Counted from the first letter of the stretch, positions 10,157 through 19,887 are shown. The stretch is 64,000 bases of DNA from Vibrio maritimus (GCA_000755425.1 BBMT01000004.1:1-64000); one strand, 5' to 3'. Translations and numbers: made by a program. Notes: generated by a model not told the origin, from the letters alone.

Positions 10157-11039
10157 ATGGAGAGCTTTGAAGGTATCAATGAGTTCGTTGCTGTTGCGGA
10201 AAGTCACGGCTTCTCGGCTGCGGCTAAGCAGCTTGGTTGCAGCACCAGTCATGTGAGTCGCCAAGTCTCGAGATTGGAACAGCGGGTTGGGGTGGCATTA
10301 CTGGCACGCTCGACCCGAATGGTCAGTTTGACGGATGCAGGACAAGTGTATTACCAGCAGTGCAAAGAGCTCGTGATTGGGCTACAGCAAGCCAACGAGC
10401 GGCTATCTTCTCAACATATTGAACTTAGTGGTACGCTGCGCGTGAGCGCCGCCGGCGCGTTTGCTGAAAATCATGTTGCGCCGGCTCTCATGGCGTTTGC
10501 CAAACAATATCCAGAACTCACAGTCGAGATGGATTTTAATACCCGCATGGTGAACTTCATCGAAGATGGCGTGGATTTTGCGATTCGCTACGGCCGTTTG
10601 AATGATTCTGGATTAGTGGCAAGAAAGCTGGTGGATAGCCGATGGCCGCCGCTGCGAGTCAGCAGTATTTATCGGAATATGGTGAGCCAACGCATCCGAA
10701 TCAACTATCCCAGCACAGCTGCATTATTGCCAATAATGATCACTGGCAGTTTGAAAAAGCGGGCAAGCCCATGAGCACTATTCGAGTCAGCGGTCGCTGG
10801 AGAAGTAACAATTCAAACGCCTTGCTTCAAGCGTGTGAAGAGGGGCTGGGTATCGCTACTTGCCGCGAAGCAGTTTTGGTGATGCATTGTCTACGGGTAG
10901 ATTAACGCCTGTTCTTGAGCCTTATTGGGGCAAAGGTTCGAGTAGCTGGATTGTTTACCAAAATCGCCGCTTCTTGCCCGTAAGAGCAAGAATGGCGATT
11001 GATTACTTAGTGAATTATTTCGCTGATTGGAAGGAATAA
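10157..11039 (+). CDS. LysR-family transcriptional regulator
   Basis: A DNA-binding regulator with an N-terminal winged helix-turn-helix (INEFVAVAESHGFSAAAKQL, then STSHVSRQVSRLEQRVG) and a C-terminal effector-binding domain. The start is the ATG at 10157 behind GCGAGG. Two single-base deletions interrupt it, near 10639 (CGG read as CG) and near 10857 (TT read as T). With both restored the protein is 294 residues, normal for LysR. It is divergent from the DJ-1 family gene, its probable target. It ends six bases from the convergent LytTR regulator. Confidence 0.85.
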
Positions 11040-11045
11040 GGCGCG

Positions 11046-11816
11046 TTACTTGAAAAGGTGTTGCAGAGCGCGGCTGACAGGAAGTTTGCTCCCAGCTACA
11101 TAAGCGTTCATTTTTCCGGTGAGGTCTTTTTTCACCTTCTCGAGCTTATGAAGATTAATCATCGTTGAGCGGTGAATTTGCCAAAAACAGTCTGGGTCAA
11201 GTTGGTTTGAAAGCTCTTTGATACTGCTACGCAGCACATATTCCCGCTTGTCATCGGTGACCAAGGTAACGTATTTATCTTCGGCTTTTAGGTAGGCGAT
11301 ATCGTCGACCAACACCAGATGAATCTCATCTTGCTTACTGGCTTTAAGCCACTTTGAGAACTGTGGTGCTGAATTTAGCGACAACTTTTCCAAGTTAGCC
11401 ATGAGCGAGCTAAGCTCAGGGATTTCTTTGTGTGAAGACAAGCGCGCCTTAGCTTTTTCACATGCATCAATAAGCCTTGTTTCATCAATGGGCTTGAGTA
11501 AGTAGTCAATAGCATTGGCTTCAAAAGCACTGACAGCATAGTGATCAAACGCTGTGATAAAGATGATCAGCGGCGCTGGCTTGTCGCTGTTTGAAGAACG
11601 TTTGGCGATCTCACGCGCCACATCCAGTCCGGTTTTCCCCGGCATTTGAATATCCAAAAACGCGACATCAATGTGTTCCTTTTCGATAGCAGAGAGCGCT
11701 TGTTCGCCATTCTCACATTTCTCAACGACTTCGAGCTCAGGCCACGCTTCAGCCAGCAATTTGTCGAGGTGGAATCGAAGGAGCGGTTCGTCGTCAGCGA
11801 TCAGTGCTTTTATCAT
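11046..11816 (-). CDS. LytTR-family response regulator
   Basis: A two-component response regulator. The receiver domain (residues 1-120) shows the acidic pair ADDEP, the phospho-acceptor aspartate in VAFLDIQMPGKTG, the switch threonine in FITAFDHY, and lysine in DYLLKPID. The output domain is LytTR (about 150-255) with FWQIHRSTMINLHKLEKV. I use the ATG at 11816; a TTG four codons upstream is less likely. It is the last gene of a six-gene operon and pairs with the sensor kinase encoded just upstream. Confidence 0.92.
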   Translation of the reverse strand: MIKALIADDEPLLRFHLDKLLAEAWPELEVVEKCENGEQALSAIEKEHIDVAFLDIQMPGKTGLDVAREIAKRSSNSDKPAPLIIFITAFDHYAVSAFEANAIDYLLKPIDETRLIDACEKAKARLSSHKEIPELSSLMANLEKLSLNSAPQFSKWLKASKQDEIHLVLVDDIAYLKAEDKYVTLVTDDKREYVLRSSIKELSNQLDPDCFWQIHRSTMINLHKLEKVKKDLTGKMNAYVAGSKLPVSRALQHLFK

Positions 11817-11829
11817 AGTTTGTCCCAAA

Positions 11830-12867
11830 TTATTGAGTGTCGAGCGGTAAAGTAATCGTGGCGGTTACACCACCATGTGCGTTCTCAGTGATGGTCAGTG
11901 TGGCTCGGTCTTTATACATGGCATTGAGTCGCGATTTTGCATTCTTGATCCCAATACCGTGACCTGCATTGTCGCTGTTGGCTGAAAGGCCTAATCCGTT
12001 ATCGACAACTTTTAGTACGCACTGATTGCCTTTGTTTTGTGCCTCAATGGCAATACTGCCACCTTTGACACTGGGTTCAATACCATGCTTGATGGCATTC
12101 TCAACCAGCGGTTGTAGGAGATAAGGCGGAATCATGACGTGGCTGGATTCATCTGAAATATCAAACGTTGCCGTTAGTCTGTCACCTAAGCGTGTTTCTT
12201 GGATAGCGAGGTAGGCTTCCAATAGTCTCATTTCTGAGGCGATGCTGACATGGCTACTGCGGTGGCCTGTCATCGAGGCCCTTAGCAAAGTCGTTAGCTT
12301 ATCGAGCATTACTTTAGCCTGCTCGGGGTTGGCATCAACGAGCACACTAACATTAGCGAGAGTGTTGAACAGAAAGTGTGGCTCGATTTGACTTTGCAAT
12401 TGCTTCAGCTCCGATTCTACTAAGGCTTTTTCTTGCTCAATTTGGTCACGTTTGGTTTGATCTAGGGCTAGTTGCAACCTCATTTTCTGCTCTTGAGCAT
12501 GAAAAAAGTAGAAGCAGATTGAGGTAAATATAATACCCAGGAAAAAGATCGGTTTTATGCCGTTCCATACGTCAAATCCCGGGTATTTACTCACCCAAAA
12601 ATACGCATTCACCGTGCCAAGTGCGACCGCTGCTGATAGCGTAATCGCGAGCGATAGAGTGCGCTTCTGAGTCAGTGGAGGCACAAAACGTTCAAGCGCC
12701 CAAGACATGAACACAGCGCTGTAACCATAGCCCAGGCTTATCATCAGGTTCTCATAATAAGGCGCAGTCCAAATGGATGTGGTGATTACCGCGATCAAGG
12801 CGCAAAACAGAGTTGTGAACAACAGTGAGCGAGCCCAGCCATTCTCTGCCATTGGAATAGTCATCAT
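11830..12867 (-). CDS. LytS/YehU-type sensor histidine kinase
   Basis: A membrane sensor kinase of the His_kinase (PF06580-type) family that partners LytTR regulators. Residues 15-125 contain several hydrophobic segments, followed by a coiled coil (residues 130-165) and the phospho-acceptor histidine in QSQIEPHFLFNTLANVS. The ATPase has the N-box LVENAIKHGIEP and glycine boxes DNGLGL and GHGIGIKNAKSRL. There is no separate periplasmic sensor domain, so sensing is probably through the membrane or via the neighbouring transport proteins. Its ATG overlaps the stop codon of the barrel protein (TAATG), suggesting translational coupling. Confidence 0.92.
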   Translation of the reverse strand: MMTIPMAENGWARSLLFTTLFCALIAVITTSIWTAPYYENLMISLGYGYSAVFMSWALERFVPPLTQKRTLSLAITLSAAVALGTVNAYFWVSKYPGFDVWNGIKPIFFLGIIFTSICFYFFHAQEQKMRLQLALDQTKRDQIEQEKALVESELKQLQSQIEPHFLFNTLANVSVLVDANPEQAKVMLDKLTTLLRASMTGHRSSHVSIASEMRLLEAYLAIQETRLGDRLTATFDISDESSHVMIPPYLLQPLVENAIKHGIEPSVKGGSIAIEAQNKGNQCVLKVVDNGLGLSANSDNAGHGIGIKNAKSRLNAMYKDRATLTITENAHGGVTATITLPLDTQ

Positions 12868-14230
12868 TAAAAACGTCCTTTCAGGTTAATTAGTATGTTA
12901 TAGCTGTCAGGTAGATTTGCATACACGCTATTCGTTGCCCCTGTCACGAATCGAGCTGCAAGTTCCAGGTTAAAACTGGTCTCTCCGGTATCAACCACAT
13001 CAAAATCGAGCCACTGAGTGGCGATAATGCCGCCATCCTCGGGCGCTATCATGATATCCAGTCGCGGGTGCATGCTGCGCAGGAGATGACTGTCTTTACT
13101 CCATTGCCACTGACGCCAGAAGATTGGGTCAATCCGGCCGTGCAACATGACGTTGTGCTGTACGATGTTTTGCTGGCTGTAGCCGAGTGCAAATGATTGA
13201 GAAATGGGGTTGAGTTTAGGGTCATTAGAGTTGGCATATTGAAAAGCGCTATCCCATTCAGATTGACTCCAAGCTCGCGAGTCATACCAATACTCACCTA
13301 TCACACTCAGGCCGGATTCGTGCGACCAAGTGCTTCCTACTAAGACTTGGTTGGCATTGTTTTTCTCGGTGAGCCTTGCTGGTTGGCTAGGCGTGATGTC
13401 ATAGCCTTGATACCGGCGCGAATAAGAAACCGAAGCGTGTGCCGACCATGCTTGGTTGAATACATTGACTAGGCTACCACCTAGGAGTCCTTGACGAACA
13501 TTGTCGTAATAGCCAATCATTTGCAGATCAAGATCACCCAGCAAGCGATAGTATTTGCCACCCAGTCCTTGCTGCTCGGTAGCGCGGCCATACTCTGATG
13601 TGTCGAGTTGGCTCCAGCTTGAGTCAGTAGCGATGAGCGTCCATTCCGATTCCAGTCCATAGTGAGACAGTGCCAGTGTGCCTGCACCTTCTTCAATTTG
13701 TATGCCCACTGGGTTGCGGCGATAGGGGGTGAAAATATCCAGCACTCGGTAGCCGTAGCCAACGCCCCAATCGATGCGTGCCTTACCCATTAAAACATCC
13801 CATTCTGACTCACCGAGGGTGACACTGGTCTCGTAAGTCAGCGTCGAGATGACGGCATCGAACTGGCGTTGGTCATGGTCGTCATTTGTATTGTCATATA
13901 TTGATGTGCCAATTAGAGCCACATTGGCGCTAACAGAATGAAATTGAGCATTGATATCGAGCAGAGCATTCACTTGCTCGTGCTTCGCTCGTTTTGCTCT
14001 GGCAAAAACACACTGTCGCCGCCACCGATGGACTGTAGGTTCACTTGATAGTCGGTTTCAATATCGAGAGCATCCCAATAAGAGTCAGCGGCGTTGGCTA
14101 AGTTGGCGTTTAGGAGCAGAACCAGCACCGCAGGCACCCAAGCAATAGGCTTGGGCGCAGCTGAGCTATGTTTTAAGGAATGCTCTAAGCCATTCTCTAA
14201 GTCATGTTCTAAACAGGGCTGGGTGTTCAT
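12867..14230 (-). CDS. predicted outer-membrane beta-barrel protein
   Basis: This protein has 454 residues after repair of one missing base near 13973 (AAA read as AA), which otherwise separates the signal-peptide part from the barrel. The N-terminus carries an unusual charged leader with near-repeats (LEHDLENGLEHSLKHS) before a hydrophobic signal segment ending ANLANAADS. The rest alternates polar and hydrophobic residues, is rich in Tyr, Trp and Gly, and ends in Phe (NLKGRF), as barrels assembled by Bam usually do. No named family is recognised with confidence. Its start overlaps the upstream LolA-like gene by ATGA. Confidence 0.75.
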
Positions 14231-15012
14231 AGCTCGACTCGCTTGTTTTTAGACAAGTACGCGGGGTTGTAGTACTTGTCAGCGAGTTGGTGCGGTGTGA
14301 CCTCTTGGTAGTCGATGACCGTTTTTTTGTCGGTTTGGATTTGATCGAGTAAGACCATAGTGACAACACGTCTTTGACCTTCACGCTCTCCAGATTCAAA
14401 CAGTGCCTTTTTGGCCAGCTTTCCAGAGGTGAGGTAGAGGTCTGCACGCACTGGAAATCCGCTCTTTCTCTCGACCCAAAGGTCAATGGATTGATAGCTC
14501 GCGCCCGCTGTTTTTGCTTGTAAAGATAGCTGCAGCGTAGGCTCTGAATCAGCGTCGGTGATGTCACTTTGATCAGAGATGATTTCACCCGTGTAATCTT
14601 GGCTCCAAGTAAGCGTGGAGACATCGCCCACGGATGCATCACCTAACAGTTTTTGCATCGGGGTAATGCGGATTGGTCTGCGACTTTTCGGCATGACGAG
14701 CCAATAGTTATCACCAAGCATCAGCATTTTCTGACCTTGCTCGACTTTGGATTTAAATAGCACCAAAGATTCGCGGTTAGGTCTCAAGTAGACTTCATAT
14801 TGGCGGGTCTTATCGAGCTCGCCATCTTGATATAGCGCGACTTGGGTGACCACTTTAGAAGCGGCGTCCTCTAGGCGATAGTCATCGGCGATCGACAGTA
14901 TCTCCGCAGCGCTGATATCTTGTGATAGAGCGGTGGCTTGTACTTGCCAACTGGCGCAGATTGTCACTAGTGATGCTATCAATAGCGGCTGTTTTCGAAT
15001 CCAATTAAACAT
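14227..15012 (-). CDS. LolA-like outer-membrane lipoprotein-sorting protein
   Basis: A periplasmic protein of 261 residues with a signal peptide (residues 1-26, ending QVQATA) and a fold resembling LolA. Visible family features are DGELDKTRQYEVYLRP, an internal LMLGDNYWLVMPKSRRPIR and LWVERKSGFPVRADLY. Members of this family are usually encoded next to exporters and are thought to carry lipids or lipoproteins across the periplasm. It is not the housekeeping lolA. Its ATG lies inside the end of the permease gene (8-base overlap), so the two are likely made together. Confidence 0.82.
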   Translation of the reverse strand: MFNWIRKQPLLIASLVTICASWQVQATALSQDISAAEILSIADDYRLEDAASKVVTQVALYQDGELDKTRQYEVYLRPNRESLVLFKSKVEQGQKMLMLGDNYWLVMPKSRRPIRITPMQKLLGDASVGDVSTLTWSQDYTGEIISDQSDITDADSEPTLQLSLQAKTAGASYQSIDLWVERKSGFPVRADLYLTSGKLAKKALFESGEREGQRRVVTMVLLDQIQTDKKTVIDYQEVTPHQLADKYYNPAYLSKNKRVEL

Positions 15013-16243
15013 AAGCAAGTGCCTCCGTAATAGGTCGTTTAGTGCCTTTGCGTGCGGAAATAAACGCGGCAAACACGCAGATGATGATGACGGCGATGCC
15101 CGCGTAGGTAGCAACGTTCAATGAAAATACAAGTTCTAATGGGTAGCCTTCACTTCGTCCCGGTGGTGGTGGCATTTGAATGTTGGCAACTTGAAGAAAC
15201 AGTGTGATGAACCAGGCAAACAAGGCGCCAGCAACACTGCCAACTATGCCGATGAGTATCGACTCACGGACAAACATGGCGATGATTTCTCTTGGGTAAC
15301 TCCCCATCGCCGACAAAGCGCCAATTTCACGGGTACGTTCAGACACGGTCATCGACATAGTGTTAAATAGCGCCACAAATACCACCAAGCCAAGCACGAT
15401 TCCTAGGACACCAAAGATGCCGTTGTATAGGCCGCGAACCTTGTTATAGAAAAACGCGCGTTCGTACCATGGGGTGAGTTGTAAGCTGGTAAAGGCAGGG
15501 TCGGTGTTGAGTGTTTTTGTCACTGTTACTGAGGCTGAGTCTGTCAGTTTGGTGTCGTCTAGGTAGATAGATACAGCGCTCACTTTGTCACTGGCCAGCA
15601 GAGATTGCGCACTTGATAAGCGAACATGAATCTGGCGTTTATCAAGTTCAGGAACACCAGTGCTGTAGGTGCCCACGACTTGGAAATCCATCGCATTGAG
15701 CACCCCATCCGTTGTCGTGGCAAGCAGTGTTACCCAATCCCCAACGCGAACAGACAGGTTATTGGCCAGTTCATTAGCGATCATGATGCCGTCCTCGCTG
15801 GACTCGGTAAGCGCGCTGCCAGTTTGCAAACCAATGAAATCTTTACGCAGAACAAACTCACTAGGCTCCACACCGTTGCCGACAAAAATAGAGGATTTGC
15901 GGCCATTGGAAATCAAACCAGAGAAATAGATCCTTGGTTGAATTCCCTTGGTCTCGAGCGTTTGGCTAAGCAGTCTGTTAAGCGTTTGGTACTGAGCAAT
16001 ACCATTTTGCAGCGGCATCTCTTCTTCTCGCTCAAAGTAGCCAGGCTGACTTAAGGTAATGTGGCCCACGTCATTTGCAGTGGAGCGCTCGAGCGATTGA
16101 TAGGTAAAGAGACCAAAACCCGCAGTCGCAGTGAGTGCAAAGATGGCAATTGCAACGATGATCAATGACAACAGTGTACGGCGCTTGTTTCTAACCAGGT
16201 ATAGGCTCGCGGCTTTAAAGCCTTGTAGTTGCGATGAAATCAT
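15005..16243 (-). CDS. MacB/LolC-type ABC transporter permease
   Basis: A permease of 412 residues of the MacB/FtsX type. It has one membrane helix at residues 22-46, a large periplasmic domain (about 50-275), and three helices in the C-terminal part (around 280-310, 330-355 and 375-400). The cytoplasmic loop MTVSERTREIGALSAMGS is the FtsX-type coupling region. Such permeases do not pump through a channel but transmit ATP hydrolysis to periplasmic partners. It overlaps the ATPase gene by ATGA and the LolA-like gene by eight bases. Confidence 0.9.
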   Translation of the reverse strand: MISSQLQGFKAASLYLVRNKRRTLLSLIIVAIAIFALTATAGFGLFTYQSLERSTANDVGHITLSQPGYFEREEEMPLQNGIAQYQTLNRLLSQTLETKGIQPRIYFSGLISNGRKSSIFVGNGVEPSEFVLRKDFIGLQTGSALTESSEDGIMIANELANNLSVRVGDWVTLLATTTDGVLNAMDFQVVGTYSTGVPELDKRQIHVRLSSAQSLLASDKVSAVSIYLDDTKLTDSASVTVTKTLNTDPAFTSLQLTPWYERAFFYNKVRGLYNGIFGVLGIVLGLVVFVALFNTMSMTVSERTREIGALSAMGSYPREIIAMFVRESILIGIVGSVAGALFAWFITLFLQVANIQMPPPPGRSEGYPLELVFSLNVATYAGIAVIIICVFAAFISARKGTKRPITEALAYV

Positions 16244-16944
16244 GCGATCTCCTTACTTAGCTCGATAGGCTGGTGGTTTAGCTTGGAAGAGAGCGTACCG
16301 TCGACCAGTTCAATGGTGCGGTCACAGCGGCTGGACATACGACTGTCGTGCGTGGCAACGATGAAAGTCGTGCCTTGTTCATGACTGAGCTGTTTCATTA
16401 ACTCGACGATTTGCCCTGCAGAACGACTGTCTAGGCTGGCCGTTGGCTCATCGGCAATGACCAATTGTGGGCAGTGAATCAAAGCTCTAGCTATCGCAAC
16501 ACGTTGCTGCTGACCCCCGGAAAGGTGGTCGGGGCGATGGTGCTTGACTTCACCAAGTCCCACACGCTCTAGCCATTGCTCGGCAATTTGCATGCGTTCT
16601 TGATAAGAAATTTTGTTGAGCATAAGTGGGTAAGCAACATTTTCCAGAGCTGTCATTACCGGGATTAGGTTAAAGCGCTGGAACACGAAGCCAATATTCT
16701 CACGGCGAAAACGGGTTAGTGCTTTGCCGTCTTTGCTCATGGTGTTACCTGCGAAGTGAATCTCGCCGTCATAATTGGTGTCGAGCAGCCCTAAGATATT
16801 GAGCAACGTACTTTTCCCTGAACCAGACGGGCCACACAAAGCGACAATTTCGCCAGTCTGAATCGTGCCAGAAATGTGCTTAAGCGCTTCTACGTGGTTT
16901 GCACCCATGATGTAGCGCTTGTGTAGTTGGTGAAACGTAATCAT
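16240..16944 (-). CDS. MacB/LolD-type ABC transporter ATP-binding protein
   Basis: An ABC ATPase of 234 residues: Walker A GPSGSGKSTLLNILG, Q-loop region FVFQRFNLIPVMTALEN, signature LSGGQQQRVAIARAL, Walker B LVIADEPTASLD and switch histidine in IVATHDSRM. The sequence is of the LolD/MacB class. It is the first gene of the six-gene operon, with a good ribosome site (CAAGGAGTCGAT). The operon as a whole suggests an envelope lipid or lipoprotein extraction system with its own regulators. Confidence 0.93.
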   Translation of the reverse strand: MITFHQLHKRYIMGANHVEALKHISGTIQTGEIVALCGPSGSGKSTLLNILGLLDTNYDGEIHFAGNTMSKDGKALTRFRRENIGFVFQRFNLIPVMTALENVAYPLMLNKISYQERMQIAEQWLERVGLGEVKHHRPDHLSGGQQQRVAIARALIHCPQLVIADEPTASLDSRSAGQIVELMKQLSHEQGTTFIVATHDSRMSSRCDRTIELVDGTLSSKLNHQPIELSKEIA

Positions 16945-17140
16945 ATCGACTCCTTGCGATACTTTTCGATTGATGTGTGTTCAATTTACTGAGCCGGGCA
17001 GGGCGCCGCTGCATGATGCGATAAATGGTGATTTTTGGAGATAAACGGTTAGTAGTGGGGATAAATGGTTTTCAAAGAAATGATCGAATTGTCAGTGGTT
17101 ACGTTGAAAGAGAAGAGATTCACAATTGGTATTGAGAAAC

Positions 17141-17368
17141 ATGGCTTCGACAATAAATAAGTTTAATCCCAACAAGTTACTGAACAGCAAGTGGACGGCA
17201 GTGACACCAAAACAGAAAGAGAAGCACTTTATTGTGGTTGAAGTAGATTGCGATGAAGAGGGCGTGATTATTGGTTGTCAATTGGAGGCGATCATGTCGA
17301 AGCGAGCGATAGAGATGGATTGGCGTGAGCTGAAGGATAGGGGGAGTTGGTTGCAGGGGTGGAAGTGA
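17141..17368 (+). CDS. small Trp-rich protein, TIGR02450 family
   Basis: A 75-residue protein with the conserved pattern KLLNSKWTAVTPKQKEKHFIV and a C-terminal WRELKDRGSWLQGWK that defines this family, found across marine gammaproteobacteria. No function is known. I use the ATG at 17141, which begins the conserved part; a possible upstream start at 17126 lacks a ribosome site. It is divergent from the ABC operon. Confidence 0.75.
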   Translation: MASTINKFNPNKLLNSKWTAVTPKQKEKHFIVVEVDCDEEGVIIGCQLEAIMSKRAIEMDWRELKDRGSWLQGWK

Positions 17369-17463
17369 GCGCACGTTGTTCACCAATTCCTTTATTGATA
17401 GGTCAATTCTTCATATATTCACAGGTATTCTTACCTACCGACTGTAACCATGATTAAGACCAT

Positions 17464-17497
17464 GAAAGCCGAGCAACTAGTATTGCTCGGCTTTTGT
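17464..17497 (+). terminator. intrinsic terminator
   Basis: AAAGCCGAGCAA and TTGCTCGGCTTTT form a long stem around CTAGTA. It lies 95 bases beyond the Trp-rich gene. Confidence 0.8.
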
Positions 17498-17519
17498 ACG
17501 ATCGTTTCCCAATGGGATA

Positions 17520-17545
17520 AAAACGGTCACACAAAGTGACCGCTA
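17520..17545 (-). terminator. terminator of the repeat-bearing lipoprotein gene
   Basis: GCGGTCACTTTGTGTGACCG followed by TTTTT on the minus strand forms a compact hairpin just after the stop codon at 17558. Confidence 0.75.
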
Positions 17546-17557
17546 AAGGTATTTATG

Positions 17558-18619
17558 CTACTTCGTAACAGCCCATACTTCCTGGCTACCACCGTTAACA
17601 CTCACAATCCAAAATGAACTACCAAGGCTTACTGGCTCAATGGTTTTATCAAATTTGGCACCATCGTTTATCCGAAGCTTGCCAAGGTTTTCCCCGGATG
17701 ATGGTCCATAAATCCCCCACTCTACGCCGTAGTTAAGAGTAGACACTGAAACAGAGCCCGCGTGAGAAAAGTAACTTCCGTCGCCAGTATACGTCTCGGC
17801 GAACTGCAGTACAGTACCATCACTCATTGCTACTCGTTTACCTGCAATAGCGATTGGACTAAAGATTGTAGCGGCATTATTTTCGCCAAAAGTACTTATT
17901 AATTCAGATTGCACAGTAGCTTCGTTAAGGAAGGCAGAATGCTTAAAGGTTGATGTGACATCTCGATTAGCCAACTCAATGTCACTAAAAAGTGAGGCAT
18001 CTAAAACGGCAGTCGCGTCAGTTGATGGAGATTCAATTAATGTTTGTAGAGTATTTCTTACGTCTACACCGTTTTCATTCAACAGCAGGCCTGACAAGTC
18101 GAGCTTCTCAATATCTGCACTAAAGTTGAGGCTTTTTAAAATTGTGGAAACGGTGATCGGATCAACGCCTGTTGCATTTGACTCAGAAATTTGAAGGTGA
18201 AAAGGAGTTGTTTTGGAATATGGCTTTTCGACTAGACCAATCAATACAGAGTTGTCTATTAAAGTCGGATTGTTGCTGTCATCACACATACCAATATAGA
18301 ACTCAACTGATTCTGTCGGTACGGCAACATAGGTTCCGTTTTCATCAGTGCAACCAGTTTGCGTGGCAGTTTTGTAGTAAAGACCTTTTACAGCTTCATC
18401 GATAAAGGTATAGGACGATGCACTATTGTTGCTTGAATCTGTTGAATCTGTTGAATCTGTTGAATCTGTTGAATCTGTTGAATCTGTTGAATCTGTTGAA
18501 TCTGTTGAATCCGTTGGATTTGTTGAACCTATTGAATCTGTTGAACCACTGTCATTTCCACCACAGCCAATTAAGATGGCAGTGGTTAAAAGAGACAAAA
18601 AGAACCCTTTTTTATTCAT
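17558..18619 (-). CDS. hypothetical lipoprotein with Thr-Asp-Ser tandem repeats
   Basis: A 353-residue protein with a lipoprotein signal (TTAILIGCGG, cysteine near residue 19). A low-complexity linker of repeated TDS triplets (about residues 29-62) follows, then a globular domain of unrecognised family. That domain contains paired cysteines (TQTGCTDENG, YIGMCDDS) that could form a disulphide and a C-terminal beta-rich part. The linker resembles surface-exposed stalks, and the DNA encoding it is a nine-base tandem repeat whose copy number could vary without breaking the frame. No function can be assigned. Confidence 0.7.
   Translation of the reverse strand: MNKKGFFLSLLTTAILIGCGGNDSGSTDSIGSTNPTDSTDSTDSTDSTDSTDSTDSTDSTDSSNNSASSYTFIDEAVKGLYYKTATQTGCTDENGTYVAVPTESVEFYIGMCDDSNNPTLIDNSVLIGLVEKPYSKTTPFHLQISESNATGVDPITVSTILKSLNFSADIEKLDLSGLLLNENGVDVRNTLQTLIESPSTDATAVLDASLFSDIELANRDVTSTFKHSAFLNEATVQSELISTFGENNAATIFSPIAIAGKRVAMSDGTVLQFAETYTGDGSYFSHAGSVSVSTLNYGVEWGIYGPSSGENLGKLRINDGAKFDKTIEPVSLGSSFWIVSVNGGSQEVWAVTK
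18433..18540. repeat. nine-base tandem repeat (TTGAATCTG)
   Basis: Eight perfect copies of TTGAATCTG occupy 18433-18504, followed by four degenerate copies to 18540. All lie inside the lipoprotein gene and encode the Thr-Asp-Ser linker on the minus strand. Confidence 0.95.
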
Positions 18620-19418
18620 TGATGACCTCCATGTATGTTTAGTTATTTATCAGTACAACTATGCACTTGCTTGCGCAAAATGCAACAGGCATAAAGCAAC
18701 CTTGTTAGCTAGCTCTCCCTAACTCACGCTGTCATATTGAAATAGATACTCCAACGAACAAATATCCAAGGTGTTTCATCGCTTCATGACCGACTTTAAT
18801 CGAAGCTGGAACAGTTCCAGTTGGTAGCCCGACTTATCCACACTAAATGTTAGGGGCGCTGCTTTATCTTACTTCTGCCCAGAACCTTCATAGTCGGCAC
18901 TTCGTAACACAAAAGTGCCCCTTTCTTTTTCAACGCATTTGCTCAGTGGCGGACTGTGCCACTGAAATCGCAATACTTTTCGTTTGAATTATTATGCAAG
19001 CCCGTTAAAGCATATCTCAATGCTGGACATTTCCAAGTTGTTATATCTGGCGCAAAGTCTGCTGGAACAGATTGTAGCTATTGATTAAAGTCAGGCAAGA
19101 GAGCATAGTGCCCTTGGGTATTTAACGCAGAAAATCAGAGTTTTGATTAATAAGCTGCTTAGTTTAGCTGTTGTAGAACTAAGTTTAGTTTCAGATGCAC
19201 TACACAAGTTATGGGATGAGTCTTTCTTTTATGAGCTTAAAAGATTATATAGATATACAATACCTTGTTGGTAAAGTTCTCTTTTTTTCTTCCCCTTTAC
19301 TCATAGGTTAAATATTTCTTATTAAACAGAAAGCCACTAAACCTCTACGAGCAGCATTCTTTGTGTTTTTGCCTACCGCTGTAATCTGGTGTTCTTTTTT
19401 TGCTTATGACGGTTTTTT
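18620..19418. other. region without a recognisable gene
   Basis: About 800 bases of AT-rich sequence. I see no gene I can support. It contains a perfect inverted repeat, TCAGTGGC (18943-18950) and GCCACTGA (18958-18965), around GGACTGT. A short open frame around 19150-19275 could encode some 40 residues but has no clear ribosome site. It may be a decayed accessory segment. Confidence 0.5.
18943..18965. repeat. perfect inverted repeat
   Basis: Eight-base arms TCAGTGGC and GCCACTGA enclose a seven-base loop, GGACTGT. No T tract follows, so it is not a clear terminator. Confidence 0.55.
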
Positions 19419-19733
19419 TTGCTTAGAGTAGAATCAGAAATAAAAGAATTTGTATCCAAACCTTATGATGAGTACTCAGTATCCACAGATGGAATACACC
19501 AAGAGACAAAATCTATAATCAATTCTTTGCGGCGTATATCAACAAAGTTTACAAATAAGACTTTTTCTTCCAAAACGAATGAACGTATTTTTCATATAAA
19601 TAGGGGGAATAAGTCACTTACTCTGAGAGTGTTTGACTCATCTGACAGAGAAAACTTCTACTGGGTTGTATATAACGTGCCAGAAACCAATTACACGTAT
19701 ATAGGAAGAATCCGAATCAATGAAGTTAATTAA
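19419..19733 (+). CDS. hypothetical small protein, possibly the end of a longer membrane protein
   Basis: A 104-residue open frame starting from TTG directly after a run of eight Ts. The composition looks protein-like (RVFDSSDRENFYWVVYNV and YTYIGRIRINEVN near the end), but no family is recognised. One more T in the homopolymer would join it to an upstream open frame reading AAFFVFLPTAVIWCSFFAYD, a likely membrane helix. The true protein may therefore be about 140 residues with an N-terminal anchor; no start codon is obvious for that version. Confidence 0.35.
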   Translation: MLRVESEIKEFVSKPYDEYSVSTDGIHQETKSIINSLRRISTKFTNKTFSSKTNERIFHINRGNKSLTLRVFDSSDRENFYWVVYNVPETNYTYIGRIRINEVN

Positions 19734-19887
19734 TGTAGTGCCTATTGCTCTGATAGTTACTTCCATTTAGGTGTCGACTGACGTTTTGGGATACTAGAGG
19801 TTATACATTAGATAGATTTTGGTCGAAGCTCTCAACTCGGTATAGTCCAAAACTGAGCTAACAAGCACTCCTTAAATATCTGACATA

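Noticed and set aside
14227..16944. Housekeeping lolCDE/lolA lipoprotein machinery
   Set aside because: There is only one permease, of MacB type, the LolA-like protein is of a different subfamily, and a barrel and a two-component system share the operon.
18433..18540. CRISPR-like array
   Set aside because: The units are nine bases long, contiguous and without spacers, and they lie inside a coding sequence.
17955..18722. Plus-strand open frames across the lipoprotein gene
   Set aside because: They are antisense shadows created by the nine-base repeat and have no ribosome sites.
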